DNA from: Populus alba
Taxonomy: Eukaryota; Streptophyta; Magnoliopsida; Malpighiales; Salicaceae
Direction: 5' to 3'
Assembly (NCBI RefSeq): GCF_005239225.2
Contig: NC_133295.1
Span: 62,001 to 126,000, forward strand
Length of the DNA: 64,000 nt
Shown: positions 48,961-62,000 of the stretch, piece after piece
How the letters are laid out: each line of letters starts with the position of its first letter
Numbering within the stretch: the first letter of the stretch is position 1
Translations under genes and position numbers: made by a program
Notes under the pieces: generated by a model
Told to the model about the DNA's origin: nothing
Seen by the model: only the letters and a program-made list of their open reading frames with translations
Database searches by the model: none

Positions 48961-49576
48961 TTATTATAGATTAATTATATTTGAACTTATAAATATTTAA
49001 TTTTTTTAATAAATATTTTAATTTTTATATTAATTTATTTTATTTTAATTATTTTTCTACTTCTGTTTAATGTATATTTTTAAATTATTACTAATAGGGT
49101 AATAGACGAACTAAGTTTATCGGTATATTCCTAAGAATTAAAAAAAAAAAAAACTGCAAATGTTATTACCACTATTTACTCACCGATAAAATTACAGACG
49201 GTCTGTTTGACAGTTACATGTCAAATTCATCGAGGAGAACATCAATGGACAAAAAACATCATTGATGGAATTACATATAGCTTTTATGTTGGTGATATGT
49301 TATATTTATTGATGAAAATATTGAGAAAATAAAGCAGGTAAATTTTTATTTTGCACGCTTTTACCATCAGTAAACTCATTAGTAAAATTATTATCGATGG
49401 ATCATAAATCACCGATAAAAGTTTTTTTGACGGAACATTGTTGTCCATGAGCCTATTAGTTAAATTCATGCAAATAAATTAAATATAAATACCGGCAAAA
49501 AATTATGATAATAAGTCTATATATTCCAGTAGTGGCCACCATCCAAGTAACCCCGAATAATGCATATTCCCGATCA

Positions 49577-49906
49577 TCAGAATCGGAAAACTTGACCAAG
49601 AAGAAGTCGTTCCCCAAATCTACTAGCCCTGAATCGCCCTGGATTCTCCAGTGTTTGTAATCTTTTCATCAGATATGTATAGCCAGTCTTCCTCCCCGTG
49701 ACTTTAACTGTTAAAGTTTGTCTACAAGGCTCCCTGATCGGTTTCTTTTCTTCAGCAGACAACTTAATCAAAGGACACTCCTCATCTCCTTCTTCTTCTT
49801 CGTCATCATCCGAAATATTGTAATGCTTCGTATGATCCTCATTGGACTCGTGATCGATATAAGAAGCATAAACCAGTATTATTCTGGATTCCTCAATCTC
49901 GGGCAA
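49577..49906 (-). pseudogene. LINE ORF1 (DUF4283) fragment
   Basis: A 109-codon minus-strand frame. The N-terminal half is acidic (a run of nine D/E residues within about residues 33-43), then KLSAEEKKPIREPCRQTLTV, and at residues 71-87 GRKTGYTYLMKRLQTLE, the start of DUF4283, a nucleic-acid-binding part of LINE ORF1. After LENPG a frameshift takes over: neighbouring frames keep ALFGVTWMVA up to the CACTA insertion. A tandem copy of the first 94 codons lies upstream. Confidence 0.65.
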
Positions 49907-50248
49907 CCATCCAAAAATAAAAGAGTAACGTCTGTTTTGGGCCAGAGAACCACTTTCAGATCTCCAGTCTTCCTCCCCGTGACTTTAATTGTTAAAGTTT
50001 GTCTCCAAGGCTCCCTGGTCGGTTTCTTTTCTTCAGCGGACAACTTAATGAAAGGACACTCCTCATCTCCTTCTTCTTCTTCGTCATCATCCGAAATATA
50101 GTCATGCTTCGTATGATCCTCATTGGACTCGTGATCGATATAAGAAGCACTAAACGAGTATTATTCCGGATTCCTCAATCTCGGGCAACCATCCAAAAAT
50201 AAAAGAGTAACGTCTGTTTTGGGCCAGAGAACCACTTTCAGATCTCCA
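49683..50248. repeat. 282-bp tandem duplication within the LINE
   Basis: 49683-49964 and 49965-50248 are nearly identical (by eye about a dozen differences), including the blocks gtgactttaa, cactcctcatctccttcttc and gggccagagaaccactttc. The period, 282 bp, is exactly 94 codons, so the duplication keeps the ORF1 register. Confidence 0.92.
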
Positions 50249-50590
50249 TCCCCGCCACACTTTACTAGCTAGCTAGGTTGCTTTTGTCTCGCTTTTCATG
50301 ATTTTTGCAGTTAATATCGCACCAGCCTCCGCTTGCGGACAGTGATATTGAACTGTACTGAGTCAATCGACCAATTCTAATTAAGCATTGAAACATCATT
50401 TCAACCATTAAAAACATCAGATTGATGTTTTTCACATGGTTGAAACCACATAGCCAAAACCATGTCTAACAAAAAAACCAAAAATTTGAAGTCCGAATAA
50501 ACTTACATCCTCTGGATTTTCATTAAACTGGCAGACGGATGCATAGACTAGACAAACGTTACATACTCGACAATTCACCTAACACTAGAT

Positions 50591-50983
50591 GAAACAAAAA
50601 CCAAATCATGTAGAATCTCGAAACACTATGAATCAAAAACAATAAAGAAAGGAATTAATACTTAATTTCATTTAATTAACAATGAACTTTGACTATATAT
50701 GCAGCTGGTAAAAAAGTTTTTTTGTTCGCACTTAACTTTAACACGCCTGCATAACAAAAAGATAGCAAATTCCAACCCCCTCCAATTAATTAACTTCCCA
50801 ATAGAAAAAATTTAAATCAAATCAATCATATTTTAAAAATAATAACAATAACATGATTTATGTGGAACAAACTAATCATATTATAATAAAGTTAAATTAC
50901 ATTATTAAATAACGACTTAAATGCATTAAAAAAAAAAAAAAAAAGGAAGGAAAAGGTCCACCGGCTAAGCTTCCATGTGCAAC
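50591..50983. promoter_or_regulatory. Upstream region of the DMR6-type gene
   Basis: About 390 bp of AT-rich DNA separate the LINE 5' end from the TATA box. It includes an A-run at 50929-50944. No salicylate-type element is claimed; the LINE may limit the promoter on this side. Confidence 0.35.
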
Positions 50984-50991
50984 TATAAATA
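50984..50991 (+). promoter_or_regulatory. TATA box of the DMR6-type gene
   Basis: TATAAATA, 170 bp before the start codon, followed by a CT-rich start-site-like stretch (ctctctcatcttcc, 51011-51024). Distance and context fit a plant core promoter with a leader of about 140-150 nt. Confidence 0.75.
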
Positions 50992-51160
50992 CATTAGGCG
51001 TGTTGCAGAGCTCTCTCATCTTCCTTGAAGCTGCACACATAGCTATAGTTATTGCTACTCCCAAGCAGCAAAACTTGAAGTTTGCATCTTAGTGCCCTCT
51101 CCTAAATTTATAATAATTTGCTGCCTTTTTCATCTTTTGTTACTGCTTTTATTTAGTAGC

Positions 51161-54100
51161 ATGGATACAAAAGTCCTTTCCTCTGGCATCCAGTATACAA
51201 ACTTGCCGGCAAGCTATGTTAGGCCGGAATCTGAACGTCCCCGGCTATGGGAAGTTTCAACGTGCGAAAATGTTCCGGTCATAGATTTAGGTTGTCAGGA
51301 GAGGGACCAAATTGTCCAACAAGTTGGCGATGCCTGCAAGAATTATGGCTTTTTTCAGGTTAGCTACTTTCTATATCCCCCCCCCCCCTTCTTTTGTTTT
51401 ATATTTTAATAGTAGTGGAATATTTTAAAAATAGTCATATCAATCCTTCTATTACTTAATTATTTTAGCATGATGATTAGATGGAGTATAGATCATAGCT
51501 AAATAATTTGAATAGTGAATCTTTTGGTTTATGAATGGCAGGTGATCAATCATGGAGTGTCTTTGGAAGCAGTGGAGAAAATGTTAGGAGTAGCCCATGA
51601 TTTCTTCAGCTTGCCAGTTGAGGAGAAGCTGAAGCTGTATTCTGATGATCCATCGAAGACAATGAGACTTTCTACAAGTTTTAATGTGAACAAGGAGAAG
51701 GTTCACAACTGGAGGGACTATCTGAGACTCCATTGCTATCCTCTTGACAAGTATGCGCCTGAGTGGCCTTCTAAACCTCCTCCGTTCAAGTGAGTTCTCT
51801 CTCTCTCTCTCTCTCCTCCTAGCTCCTCCTCCTCCTCCTCCCTCTCCCGCTCAAAACACAGTCATGCAGAATAGGGCACACCACAAACATAGGGAGAGCT
51901 ACGTTTCAGATACCTTGGGTGCATGCACTAGTGGTGCATAGAATCTGCCACATCCCTTTCTGTCATAACTTGCCTTTTTTTCTTTTGTTTTCCATAGTTA
52001 GCATATATTAGCGAAAATGCACCTAAAAATATCTTCCTTGCTCATGAAATATTAAAATAGATAACAACATTTCACTACTTTATTAAAAATAAGTTATATT
52101 AAATTTAAAATCATTGAAAATAACTGTTCAGATATCATATTTTGACGAACATTTCAATTATATTTTATTATTATTATTCAAAGTTCATGATTGTAAATTT
52201 AGAACGGTTGTATAATTAAAATATTAATGTAAATTTCGAGTATTTTAAAAAAGATTTTTAATAAAACTTCTCATTTTGAAATGGAAAAAATTAAAAACAT
52301 GTGGTGAAAGTTTGGGTTCGGGTTAGAGTTTTTCTTACCAAAGATCCACGTGTGAGTGAAAGTAAAGAAGACATAAACCATATCCAATAAACTAGTCCTA
52401 GGTTTTAGTTCCAGTACATGAATATAATTGCATAGCAATTATTGTACTGTCCGAGAACTCTAACCTAAGCTCCGTTGTATATTTAAATTTGATTAATCCC
52501 TTATTAAAGATATCTTTTGAGTTAGCGCTCATCACTCCACTTTATATAACTTTCAAAAATTCGATAAAAATCCAAACAAAAAGGCTATATATATATACAT
52601 GTTTGGAAGTTTAGGTGAGGTTATTTTTTAAAAGTATTTTTTATTTTAAAATAAGAGTTTTAAAAAAATTATATATTTGATAAAAAAAATTAAAAATAAT
52701 TTAAATAAAATAAAATAAAAAATATGATTTTACCACAGCCGGAATACTCGTATTAAATTTCATTCTAGAAGCAAGTAGTAGCAGCTTTGATCAATTGCAA
52801 TTTATTCACGGGCCCCAAGAAAAGTCTACTCTCCCACTCTAAAAAGTCATTTCTACCAATTTAATTTAATTTTTTTTGCGGTCCTATATGAGCAAAAAAG
52901 TATTTTGCGGTCCTATGTGAGCACATGCGGCACGAAAAAGGAGGATTCAAGGGATCTATAGCCCTCCTGTTTTTTCAGTCTCCCTTTCCATTAATTAGAG
53001 CAATTAGAGAAGGGTTTAGACTAATCAAGAATTATTTATTGCACAGTTAAGGACCTAATTGCCACGACATGAAGTCCATGGACTCCGATCCCTAAATTTC
53101 CAAGGATTCTTTTTTTCCAAATTTGAATTTGAAAGATTTTCATGGAAATCTCGCATCTTTAACTATTTGAACATCTCTGGTCACGTTTGTTGTTTCCATG
53201 GCTTTAAAAAAATGATTTTTTTATTAAAATTAATTCTTAAAAAATATTTTTAGATTGTTTTAAATATATTAATGTTAATAATGAATTTTAAAAATTAAAT
53301 AAAATATTATTTTTATATATTTTTTAAAATAAAAAATACTTTGGAAAATAAAAGGTATCTTTTTTTATTATCAAAGTTTTGAATCTAAAATCTGAATTAT
53401 TCGAAACATCCTTAAAGAGTAATCAAATTGGCAAACTCTTAGGCACAATTCATGCCTTAAAGAGTCCTTTTTAGCCTGTAGGGTCCACGAGATAGAAAAT
53501 CCACTATAACGACAAAAAAAGTGCATTATTGATAAGAAATATAATCGAAGGAATCACTCACGTTTTAAAGCAGATTTCTGTATATTAATAAGTAGTAAGT
53601 AAAAGCTAAAAGGTGAGGTGTATGGAAAATATTGTTTTTTATATTTATTAATTTACTATATATTATAATATTATTTTGTGATTTTAATTTTTTATTTATT
53701 AATTTAAGGAATATATTTATAGGTATTTGGAGTTGATAATTTATTTTTATTTTTATTTTTATTTTTTTATATGGTTATCACAGTATTAAATAAATATCTC
53801 AGCATTGGGTCGGTATCATTAAATTATCTTAACAGTAATATGATCTATTTTTAAAAAAATTTAGTTAAATAAAAAATAATTTAAAAAAACTAGGTTATTA
53901 AACTTTGTGGGGTCGATGACCTGATTTACGAGTTTGGTGAGGCAACCCTTGTTACCTTAGTTTTTAGTAGTGGTTTTCCCCCTTTTTTTAATTATATAAT
54001 TGTTTATTTTTTTTCTTTATCATATAGTTAAAACAAATAATTTTTGAAAAAAAAAATAGATTATTAAATTTTAAAAAGTATATAGATCTATTAACGAAAT

Positions 54101-55206
54101 TAGTGAGTTTAACTTTTATTTTTTAAAAATTTTATCTTTTAATATTAGGCTGGTTTGAAATTTAATTTCATAGTTTTATTTTATTTTCTATGAGGTTATT
54201 ATAGTTTTTAAAATATCTCAATATTGGTTTGATGCTCTATTGTACAATTATTTATTTTTATTAGAATATAATTAAATAAAAAATAGTTAAAAATAATTTA
54301 ATTTTAATAAAATTTATTTTTCAAGTTGCGAGTATAACATATTGATACACGTTATCTCTTTCATGAATTTATCAAGAATACCCATCAAAATCAAGCTGCA
54401 TGATTGAATATAATAATACAACTAAAAAAATCTTCATACTTTTAATATTTTTTTATTTTAAAATAATAATGTGGCTCGTAATGAAGCATGACCAAAGAAC
54501 TAGTGTATGAGTGTATAAACTCAGCCCATCGTTTACTTCGATGGAGAAGAAAAGTCGACAGTGCCATGGAGTCCACAGGCATTAATTAGGAGATGGGGTT
54601 AAACTCTGTAGCTGTCATAAATAAGTAGGGTAATAAATTCATGGAAAGTGATTTGCCCAACGCCATCATCTGCACTCGTTTTTTTTTTTTTTTTAGTTTC
54701 AATCTGTATTTTTTAAAAAAAAAAAAAAGAAGAAAATCATATGCTTTTTTAACCCTTTTTTTTCCCAAAAATAAGGTTGAAACTAAAAAATAAACAGATC
54801 ATATACAAGTCCATAAATCCGGTTCATCCTCTCCTTTGATTAATTACAAGTATTATTCTTTTATAGAGCACTAATATATAACATTACAATATATCAAGAA
54901 ATTAATGGAATAAATTATTAAATAAAATCCCTTAATTATTTATAATAGTTGATTAATTAGAGAGTCAATCTCTATAGGCTTGAAAAGTTGTCATGAAATA
55001 TTTATTGTTCTAGCTCAATGGTCATTTTTCACTTTTCCCACAAGGAGTCATGAAAATGTTTTACCTAATCTTAAGACGGCTGGTGGATCGATTGTTTATT
55101 CTTCTTTATCTCTGTTTCTCTAGTTAATAAACCATTCATTTTTACCATGATTTGATTGCATTACTCTAGATATTTTCAATATAAAAATCAAAATATACCA
55201 TGTAGA

Positions 55207-55246
<40 letters not shown>

Positions 55247-56002
55247 AGAACAATGCTAAAATCACTTATAGCATATTAGTATTTTATTTTTCTTTCTAGG
55301 TTTCAAAGGTATCTTATAAGGTAGGGTTGGATGACTACACAATAAAAATACCATTTTATTTTAGTCATTTATGGTTAATTTTTCTGTTATGAATTCCCAT
55401 GATAAGATATAAAAACTTAAGTTTAATTTATTATTTATATTACTTTTTAATATATTTTTTTAAGTAAAATTTTTTATTTTTACTTGAAATTACACATACA
55501 AACATTATCTTATATTATTAATTAATTTTAATTAAAAAATATAATAAAAATGATAAAATTCAACTTTATAATTATTTGATTATTAAATTAATATTATATA
55601 ATATTATATTAAAAAACTATTTCAACTCAAAATTTTAAAATGTTGAACGAGGTATTTAATTTTATAATTGTTTCATTATTAAATTTAATTTTATAATATA
55701 TTATTTTAAAAAACTATTTCAACTTAAAATTTTAAAATACTAAATGACGTTTCAATACATAACATATGTTATTCCTTTAAAAGATGTCGAACATAAAGCA
55801 AACATTCTTAATGTGTGTTTGTGATTGTGATATAAGATATTTTTTAAAAATAAATTTTACTTGAAAATATATTAAATTAAATTTTTTTTAATATTTTTTT
55901 AATGGTTTTAATTAATATATTAATATAAAAGGTACAAAAAATATTTAAAAAAAATTAATTTAATATTTTTTCAAATTAAACATCCAAAATTATTACCACC
56001 AC

Positions 56003-56053
<51 letters not shown>

Positions 56054-59000
56054 GCATTCTAGACTTCCCTCTCCAAAATTATTAAACTACTTGTCTGTCT
56101 TTAAAGCAACTTGGGGCAAGAATCTTGGCAGCGTGGGTCCAAAACTTTAAAAATTTAAGTAATCAACGTAAAATACAAAAACGGAGACTTAAATTATGAG
56201 GTTTTGGGCAATTATTTTATAATCCAACGGCTATGACGCTCTATTGATGCACTGGATGAGATCACACCATTGACATTTTTGATTTCTTGCATATTAATAA
56301 AAGCTTTTCTTAACGAGGTGGAAAATGATGTCATGAACTGAAATCGTGTTGACGTAAGAGAACTGAAATATGCCTTAGTCCTGCATATTCCATCTACCTG
56401 TTTATGACTTTATCCTCCATGTTTTGAAAACTTATGAACACGTTCCTTGATTTTTCTTGACCATTATTCTTTCTTTGTTAATTTTTGGTTCGCGGGTTGG
56501 AGATATCTTCGGATTATCTTGCTCATCAATCGAGAATTTTTTTTCTCGAGATGATCTTGGTGTTTCCTGAATGAATTTTACGCATTAAAGAGAATAAATT
56601 CATTTGGTTGATATTGTCCTAGTCTTCGAAACTCAAAAAATGAAGAAACAAACCTTTTTAATCATCAAATATTCCACCGCTTGGTGTTACCAATATTGTT
56701 TTATTACAAGTTTGAAGAAACGAAGGACTAAGATATAATAAGTTCAAGATCCAGGACTTGAGAATAATTCATTTAAATATTATAGTGATATTGGTCAGTC
56801 GACGAAACAATTAAATAAGGTAGGGTATGGTCTGCAAAAGTCCCTAGTTATTAGCCAACCCTCTTCCAGAAAGATCGATGATGTGTTGTGCGACCGATCT
56901 ATACTTAATTTGTCCAAATAAATTAGGTCTCCTCTTCCACTCTTTGCTGGGGTACCACCGGTCTAGTTTTTGTGAAACAAAGACACTTAGCTTGTGTATA
57001 AGAATAGCTCTCTTATTATGTTTAGAAAATAACTCAAAACTAAACACTGCAAGCTTTCGTTGTGATCATTGTTACAACTCAACAATGATATTTATATCAA
57101 TTCTAGTACAGCTTTCCTATTTCTATTAGAACTAGATAACTCCTAATTCTATTAGGATTACATCAAGCCTATCTTATCCTAACTACTCTTGTATAGGATA
57201 TCTTGGGCTCTCCGTAATGTTGAAGCTTATCCAACATTCTCCCTCTTAAGCTTCAATTTAGCTTCGGTCATGTCTTGAACTCCTATCAAGCTTCTCATTT
57301 CTGCAAATTTGATCTTCGCCAATGCTTTAGTTAAGATGTCCGCCTTTTGTTCAACTCCCGGTACGTGTTCCACATCAACAAGTTCCATCTCAATGCACTC
57401 TCGTATAAAATGGTAGCGTTTATGAATGTGTTTGCTTTTACCATGAAATACGGGGTTCTTGGTGAGTGCTATTGCTGATTTGTTATCAATCTTGATGATG
57501 ATATGCTCGGTCTTCCATCCGGTGATCTCACTTAACAGGTCTTGAAGCCAAATGGCTTGTCTGGCTGCTTCCGTTGCTGCCATGAACTCAGCCTCACATG
57601 ATGAAAGAGCAACCGTATTCTGTTTTTGTGAGCACCAAGTAATTGGTGAGGATCCAAAGAAGAATATATGACCCGTAGTGCTTCTTCCATCATCTTGATC
57701 AATATTGTGACTGCTATCGCTGAACCCAATGATTTTCTTTGATCTCCCACGATTAAACTTCAAGCCAAATGCCACCGTTCCCTTCAGATACCGTAGTATG
57801 TGCTTCATTATTTCACCATGTGACTTGCGAGGGCTTTGCATATACCTGCTAGCAACTCCAACAGAAAATGCCAAATCGGGTCGTGTGTGTAATAAATACC
57901 GTAAGCACCCTACGTTCCTTCTATAACATGTAGGATCTATCTCTGCTTCTTCTTGTGCCTTTGACACTTTCAGTCCAAACTCCATAGGTACTTGAGTCGG
58001 ATTGCAAGTTTCTAAACCAGCTTCTCTCAAGATCCTTCGCGCATAACCTTCTTGTTTAATTTCGATTCCATCTTCAACTTGTTGTACTTCAATACCGAGA
58101 TAATAGGTGAGCCTTCCAAGATCTGACATCTCAAACTTTGTTGACATCCCAGCCTTGAATTCACTTATGACTTTGAGAGTGTTGCCAGTCACAAACAAGT
58201 CATCTACGTAAATAGCAACAATGAGAAGAGTTCTTTCCTCTTCCTTGCGATACACGGAAGTTTCTTTTGAGCACCTCTTGAATCCCATCTCCTTCAAGAT
58301 TTGATCTAATTTTGTGTTCCAAGCTCGAGGAGCTTGTCTCAAACCGTACAATGCTTTCGATAGTTTGTACACCTTGTGTTCTTTACCTTTTACTTCAAAG
58401 CCTTCGGGTTGCTCAACATAAACATCTTCTTTTAATTCTCCATGTAAGAATGCTGTTTTCACATCTAAGTGATGAATTTCCCATCCATGTGATGCCGCCA
58501 ATGCAATCAACAATCGAATAGTTTCAATACGAGCAACTGGTGCAAAAACTTCATCGAAATCTATGCCGGATTCTTGGACATATCCCTTAGCCACGAGCCT
58601 CGCCTTGTATTTGTTGATAGTCCCATCCGCATTTTTCTTGATTTTGAAGATCCACTTGAGACCAATAACTTTTGTCTCACTCGGTTTATCAATTAGAGAC
58701 CATGTCTTGTTTTTGTTGATAGAATCGATCTCTTCTTTGCATGCTTGTCTCCATTTTGCTGAACCCTTTGCTTCTTTATAATGACTTGGCTCATCATTCA
58801 TCGAAAGTAGAAGTCTCTCACATTCTACAGAGGCTTGAAGAACATAATCATCAAGGTAACGTGGTTGACTTACTTGACGAGTCGATTTTCTTAGCGGTTG
58901 CTCTGTTTGTTGGGTGTGCACATTACTCTCATTATCGTGATTGCTATGAGAGTCTTCGTCTGTGTTGTTGTCGTCTTCATGTTCATGATTATGATGCTCA

Positions 59001-62000
59001 AGATCATGATGCTCAAGATCATTTAACTCATTGCTTTCGGTTTTTGTCATGATCTTGGTGTTGATCATTGGCTATTACCGTGGGTCCTTCTCCTGCATCC
59101 ACAACTTCACCCCATCTCATGTAAAACATTCCCGGATCCCTCCTTGGTTCGTCTCTTGATTCATTCCAGCTCCATCTTGTCTTCTCATCAAATACCACAT
59201 CACGACTTACAACAATTTTTCGTGTCGTTGGGTTATAAAGTCTATAGGCCTTGGATCCCGGCTCAATCCCAAGGTGCACTAGTGTCTTTGATCTGTCGTC
59301 CAGTTTCTTGAGGTTTGTAGCTTCAATTTTTGAGTATGCTACACAACCGAAAACCTTTAAATGTCCTAGGTTCGGTTTCTTCTCTCGCAAGCATTCGTAA
59401 GGAGTCATGTTTTCAAGGGCTCTTGTTGGTACCCTGTTGATTACATATGTAGAGTGGCGTACTGCTTCCCCCCATAGATAGTTTGGTACCTTCATTGCCT
59501 TGAGAATGCTCCTTGTCATCTCCATCAACGTCCTATTCCTTCTTTCTACTACACCGTTTTGTTGTGGTGTGTAGGGTGCTGTGAGATGCCTCTTGATCCC
59601 GTTTTTCTCGCAAAATTCATGGAACTCCCTTGAAGTGAACTCACCTCCTCTATCAGTTCTAAGAGTTATGATTGTTTTCCCAAGATCCTTCTCTACTAGA
59701 CTCTTAAATGCCTTGAATCTACCAAACGCTTCACCCTTTTCTTTTATCAAGATTGACCACATGTATCTTGAAAAGTCATCTATGATAACAAATATATATT
59801 TGTTGTGAGCAATGGTTGGTGGTGTTATGGGACCACATAGGTCTGCGTGTAGGAGTTCTAGGGGTTTAGAGGCTCGAAACATAGATGTCTTTGGAAAAGA
59901 TTGACGAGCTTGTTTCCCGACTAAACACGACTCACACAATCTTTTTTCTTCTCTGATTTCCGGCAAGCCATGAACTATCATTTGTTGGGACATAGCTTTG
60001 ATTGTTTTAAAGCTTATATGTCCTAACCTTGCGTGCCACCTCCAAGTATCGTCTTCTATCCTCGTGTGTAAGCAGACCGGTTTTCCAATTTTTAGACTTA
60101 TTTTGTAGAGTCTATTGGCTGAACGTATGACCTTTACCAAGAGTCTTCCACTTGGATCATGGAGTGTCAAGTAGTTTTGTCTCATCCTTACATCACACCC
60201 GGCTTCCGTAGCTTGTCCTAGGCTTAGGATATTGCTTTTAAGTACAGGAATGTAGTAGATATCGACAACAAGTTTTTGTTCCTCCGTTTTTGCTTTGAAA
60301 AAGAATTGAACCTTTCCCTCCTATTTCAACGCAAGATCCATCTCCGAATTTCACCTTCCCTTTTATGTTCTCGTTGAGTTCCAGGAAATAAGTCTTGTTG
60401 CCGGTCATGTGGTTGCTTGCTCCATTATCAAGATACCAAACTCCGCCTTCTCCTTCGTTTGTTTCGTACTTCTTTGGTATGACATTTTCTTCATTTAAGA
60501 ACACAACTTCGTGCATATAAAGGGCTGGATCGGCTTCTTCCGTTTCTACTTTATTTGCTTCTTGTATCCTTTGTGTTCTTTCAGGGCATGTGGAGGCAAA
60601 GTGACCAGGTCTATCACAGCGATAGCAGATTACTTTTGATCTATCTTTCTTTTCTCTTGTTTGGTTTTGATCACCTTGAGTTGTTGTCCGTTCTTGTGGG
60701 TTGAATCTTCCTCTGCCTCGTCCTCTGTGCCCTCTGTATCCTCTTCCACGTCCTCTCCCTCGTGATGCTGTAAAACTTTGTTGCTCTGAATTTGCGTATA
60801 GTAGCTTGCCTTGTGTTTCTCCGTGATTCTCCTCATTGAGAATTCGTTCTTCATAGGCTTTGAGTCTGCCTATAATATCTTCAAATCCTGTTTTGTTCAA
60901 GTCCAGAACTTGCTCGAGAGAGGCTATGATTTGGATGTATTTACTTCTTGGCAAACTATTGAGAAATTTCTTCACGAGTTTTGGTTCCTCAATCTTTTGT
61001 CCAAGTGAAGTTGACTTTGACGCTAGCTCAGATAACTTACCCGCAAAGTTATCTATTGTATCCGTGTCCTTCATCTTGATTCTTTCAAACTCAGACATTA
61101 GAGTTTGAAGTCTTGCTTCCTTGACACGATCAGCACCAAGGTTACGAGTTTTGATTGATTCCCATATCTCTTTTGGAGAGTCTTGTTCGCCTACTTGCAA
61201 GATAAGAGTCTCCGGGATGGATTGAAACAATAATCCTATTGCGACATCATTCTTGTGGGATTCTTTTGAACCAGGTTCAATTGTTTCCCATACCTTATGA
61301 ATTCGCAACAAAACTCTCATCCTCATGGCCCATACTGCATAGTTTGTAGAGTTTAACATGGGGCATTGGATTGAAGAGGGGATGACTTCCTTTGGTTGTG
61401 GAGGAGTGGTGTTGTCTCCCATAGTTTGGTTTTCAAGTTGTTTGATCGATTCGCCTACAGCTCTGATACCAATTCTAGTTTTTGTGAAACAAAGACACTT
61501 AGCTTGTGTATAAGAATAGCTCTCTTATTATGTTTAGAAAATAACTCAAAACTAAACACTGCAAGCTTTCGTTGTGATCATTGTTACAACTCAACAATGA
61601 TATTTATATCAATTCTAGTACAGCTTTCCTATTTCTATTAGAACTAGATAACTCCTAATTCTATTAGGATTACATCAAGCCTATCTTATCCTAACTACTC
61701 TTGTATAGGATATCTTGGGCTCTCCGTAATGTTGAAGCTTATCCAACAACCGGCAGACTGATGCTGATCATTCATTGATGCCCTAAGATCATGGTTATCT
61801 TATCCCCTGTTTGTTTTTTTCAATGTTTTGGACAATTCCACAAGAAATAAAATGAATTCATCTATGGAGATCAGTGCATATTGCTTTCTTGATTATAAAA
61901 TTCTGTGGAACAATTACACAATAAATATCTTTCTCTGTCATAACAAGGCTGATGACACGGATAATAGCGATTTGAAGTTGATTTATATATAATGTAGACT

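Larger units (their letters stand above)
45844..49534 (+). mobile_element. CACTA (En/Spm) transposon, copy B, with 3-bp target duplication
   Basis: The right end is a good CACTA terminus: the reverse complement reads CACTACTGGAATATA (49520-49534). The left end (45844) reads ctctattagaaaattta, a mutated CACTA-type start. GCC sits directly outside both ends (45841-45843 and 49535-49537), the 3-bp duplication this superfamily makes. Subterminal stretches carry caccgata/catcggta-like repeats (46040-46110 and 49180-49430). Inside, plus-strand frames give a TnpD-like transposase (46750-48250) and a Transposase_24-type protein (48400-48960), both interrupted. LINE ORF1 sequence is continuous on the two outer sides. 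At 3.7 kb it is shorter than usual autonomous CACTA elements, so internally deleted. Confidence 0.82.
49538..50590 (-). mobile_element. LINE-type element, 5' region and ORF1 start
   Basis: Reading leftward from 50590, a non-coding 5' region leads into an acidic stretch (DHESNEDHTKH followed by SDDDEEEEGDEE) and then the DUF4283 start, YTYLMKRLQTL (49645-49680). Frame-shifted sequence follows to ALFGVTWMVA at the CACTA junction (49537). DUF4283 with this order is the ORF1 of plant LINE elements. The element contains a 282-bp tandem duplication. Part of the 5' region recurs inverted at 943-1230. The reverse transcriptase ORF is not in the window. Confidence 0.68.
56962..61748 (-). mobile_element. 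Recent Ty1/copia retrotransposon in intron 2 of the DMR6-type gene
   Basis: Structurally complete, 4787 bp. Two 275-bp LTRs (56962-57236 and 61474-61748) are identical as far as I can compare them base by base. ACCGG flanks both ends (56957-56961 and 61749-61753), a 5-bp target duplication. A primer-binding site for initiator Met tRNA (61460-61471) and a polypurine tract (57237-57247) sit where expected for a minus-strand element. The internal region encodes gag, protease, integrase, reverse transcriptase and RNase H in copia order, but the reading frame shifts twice (about 60290-60300 and 59028-59074). Identical LTRs mean a recent insertion. It lies antisense to the host gene. The outer LTR end reads AACTAGA rather than the usual CA. 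Confidence 0.97.

Noticed and set aside
51092..51160. An N-terminal extension of the DMR6-type protein from a GTG at 51092
   Set aside because: Plant start codons are ATG, and the family begins at the ATG at 51161. The upstream hydrophobic stretch is leader sequence.
58741..59052. Plus-strand frames opposite the copia pol
   Set aside because: Shadows of the minus-strand polyprotein frame.
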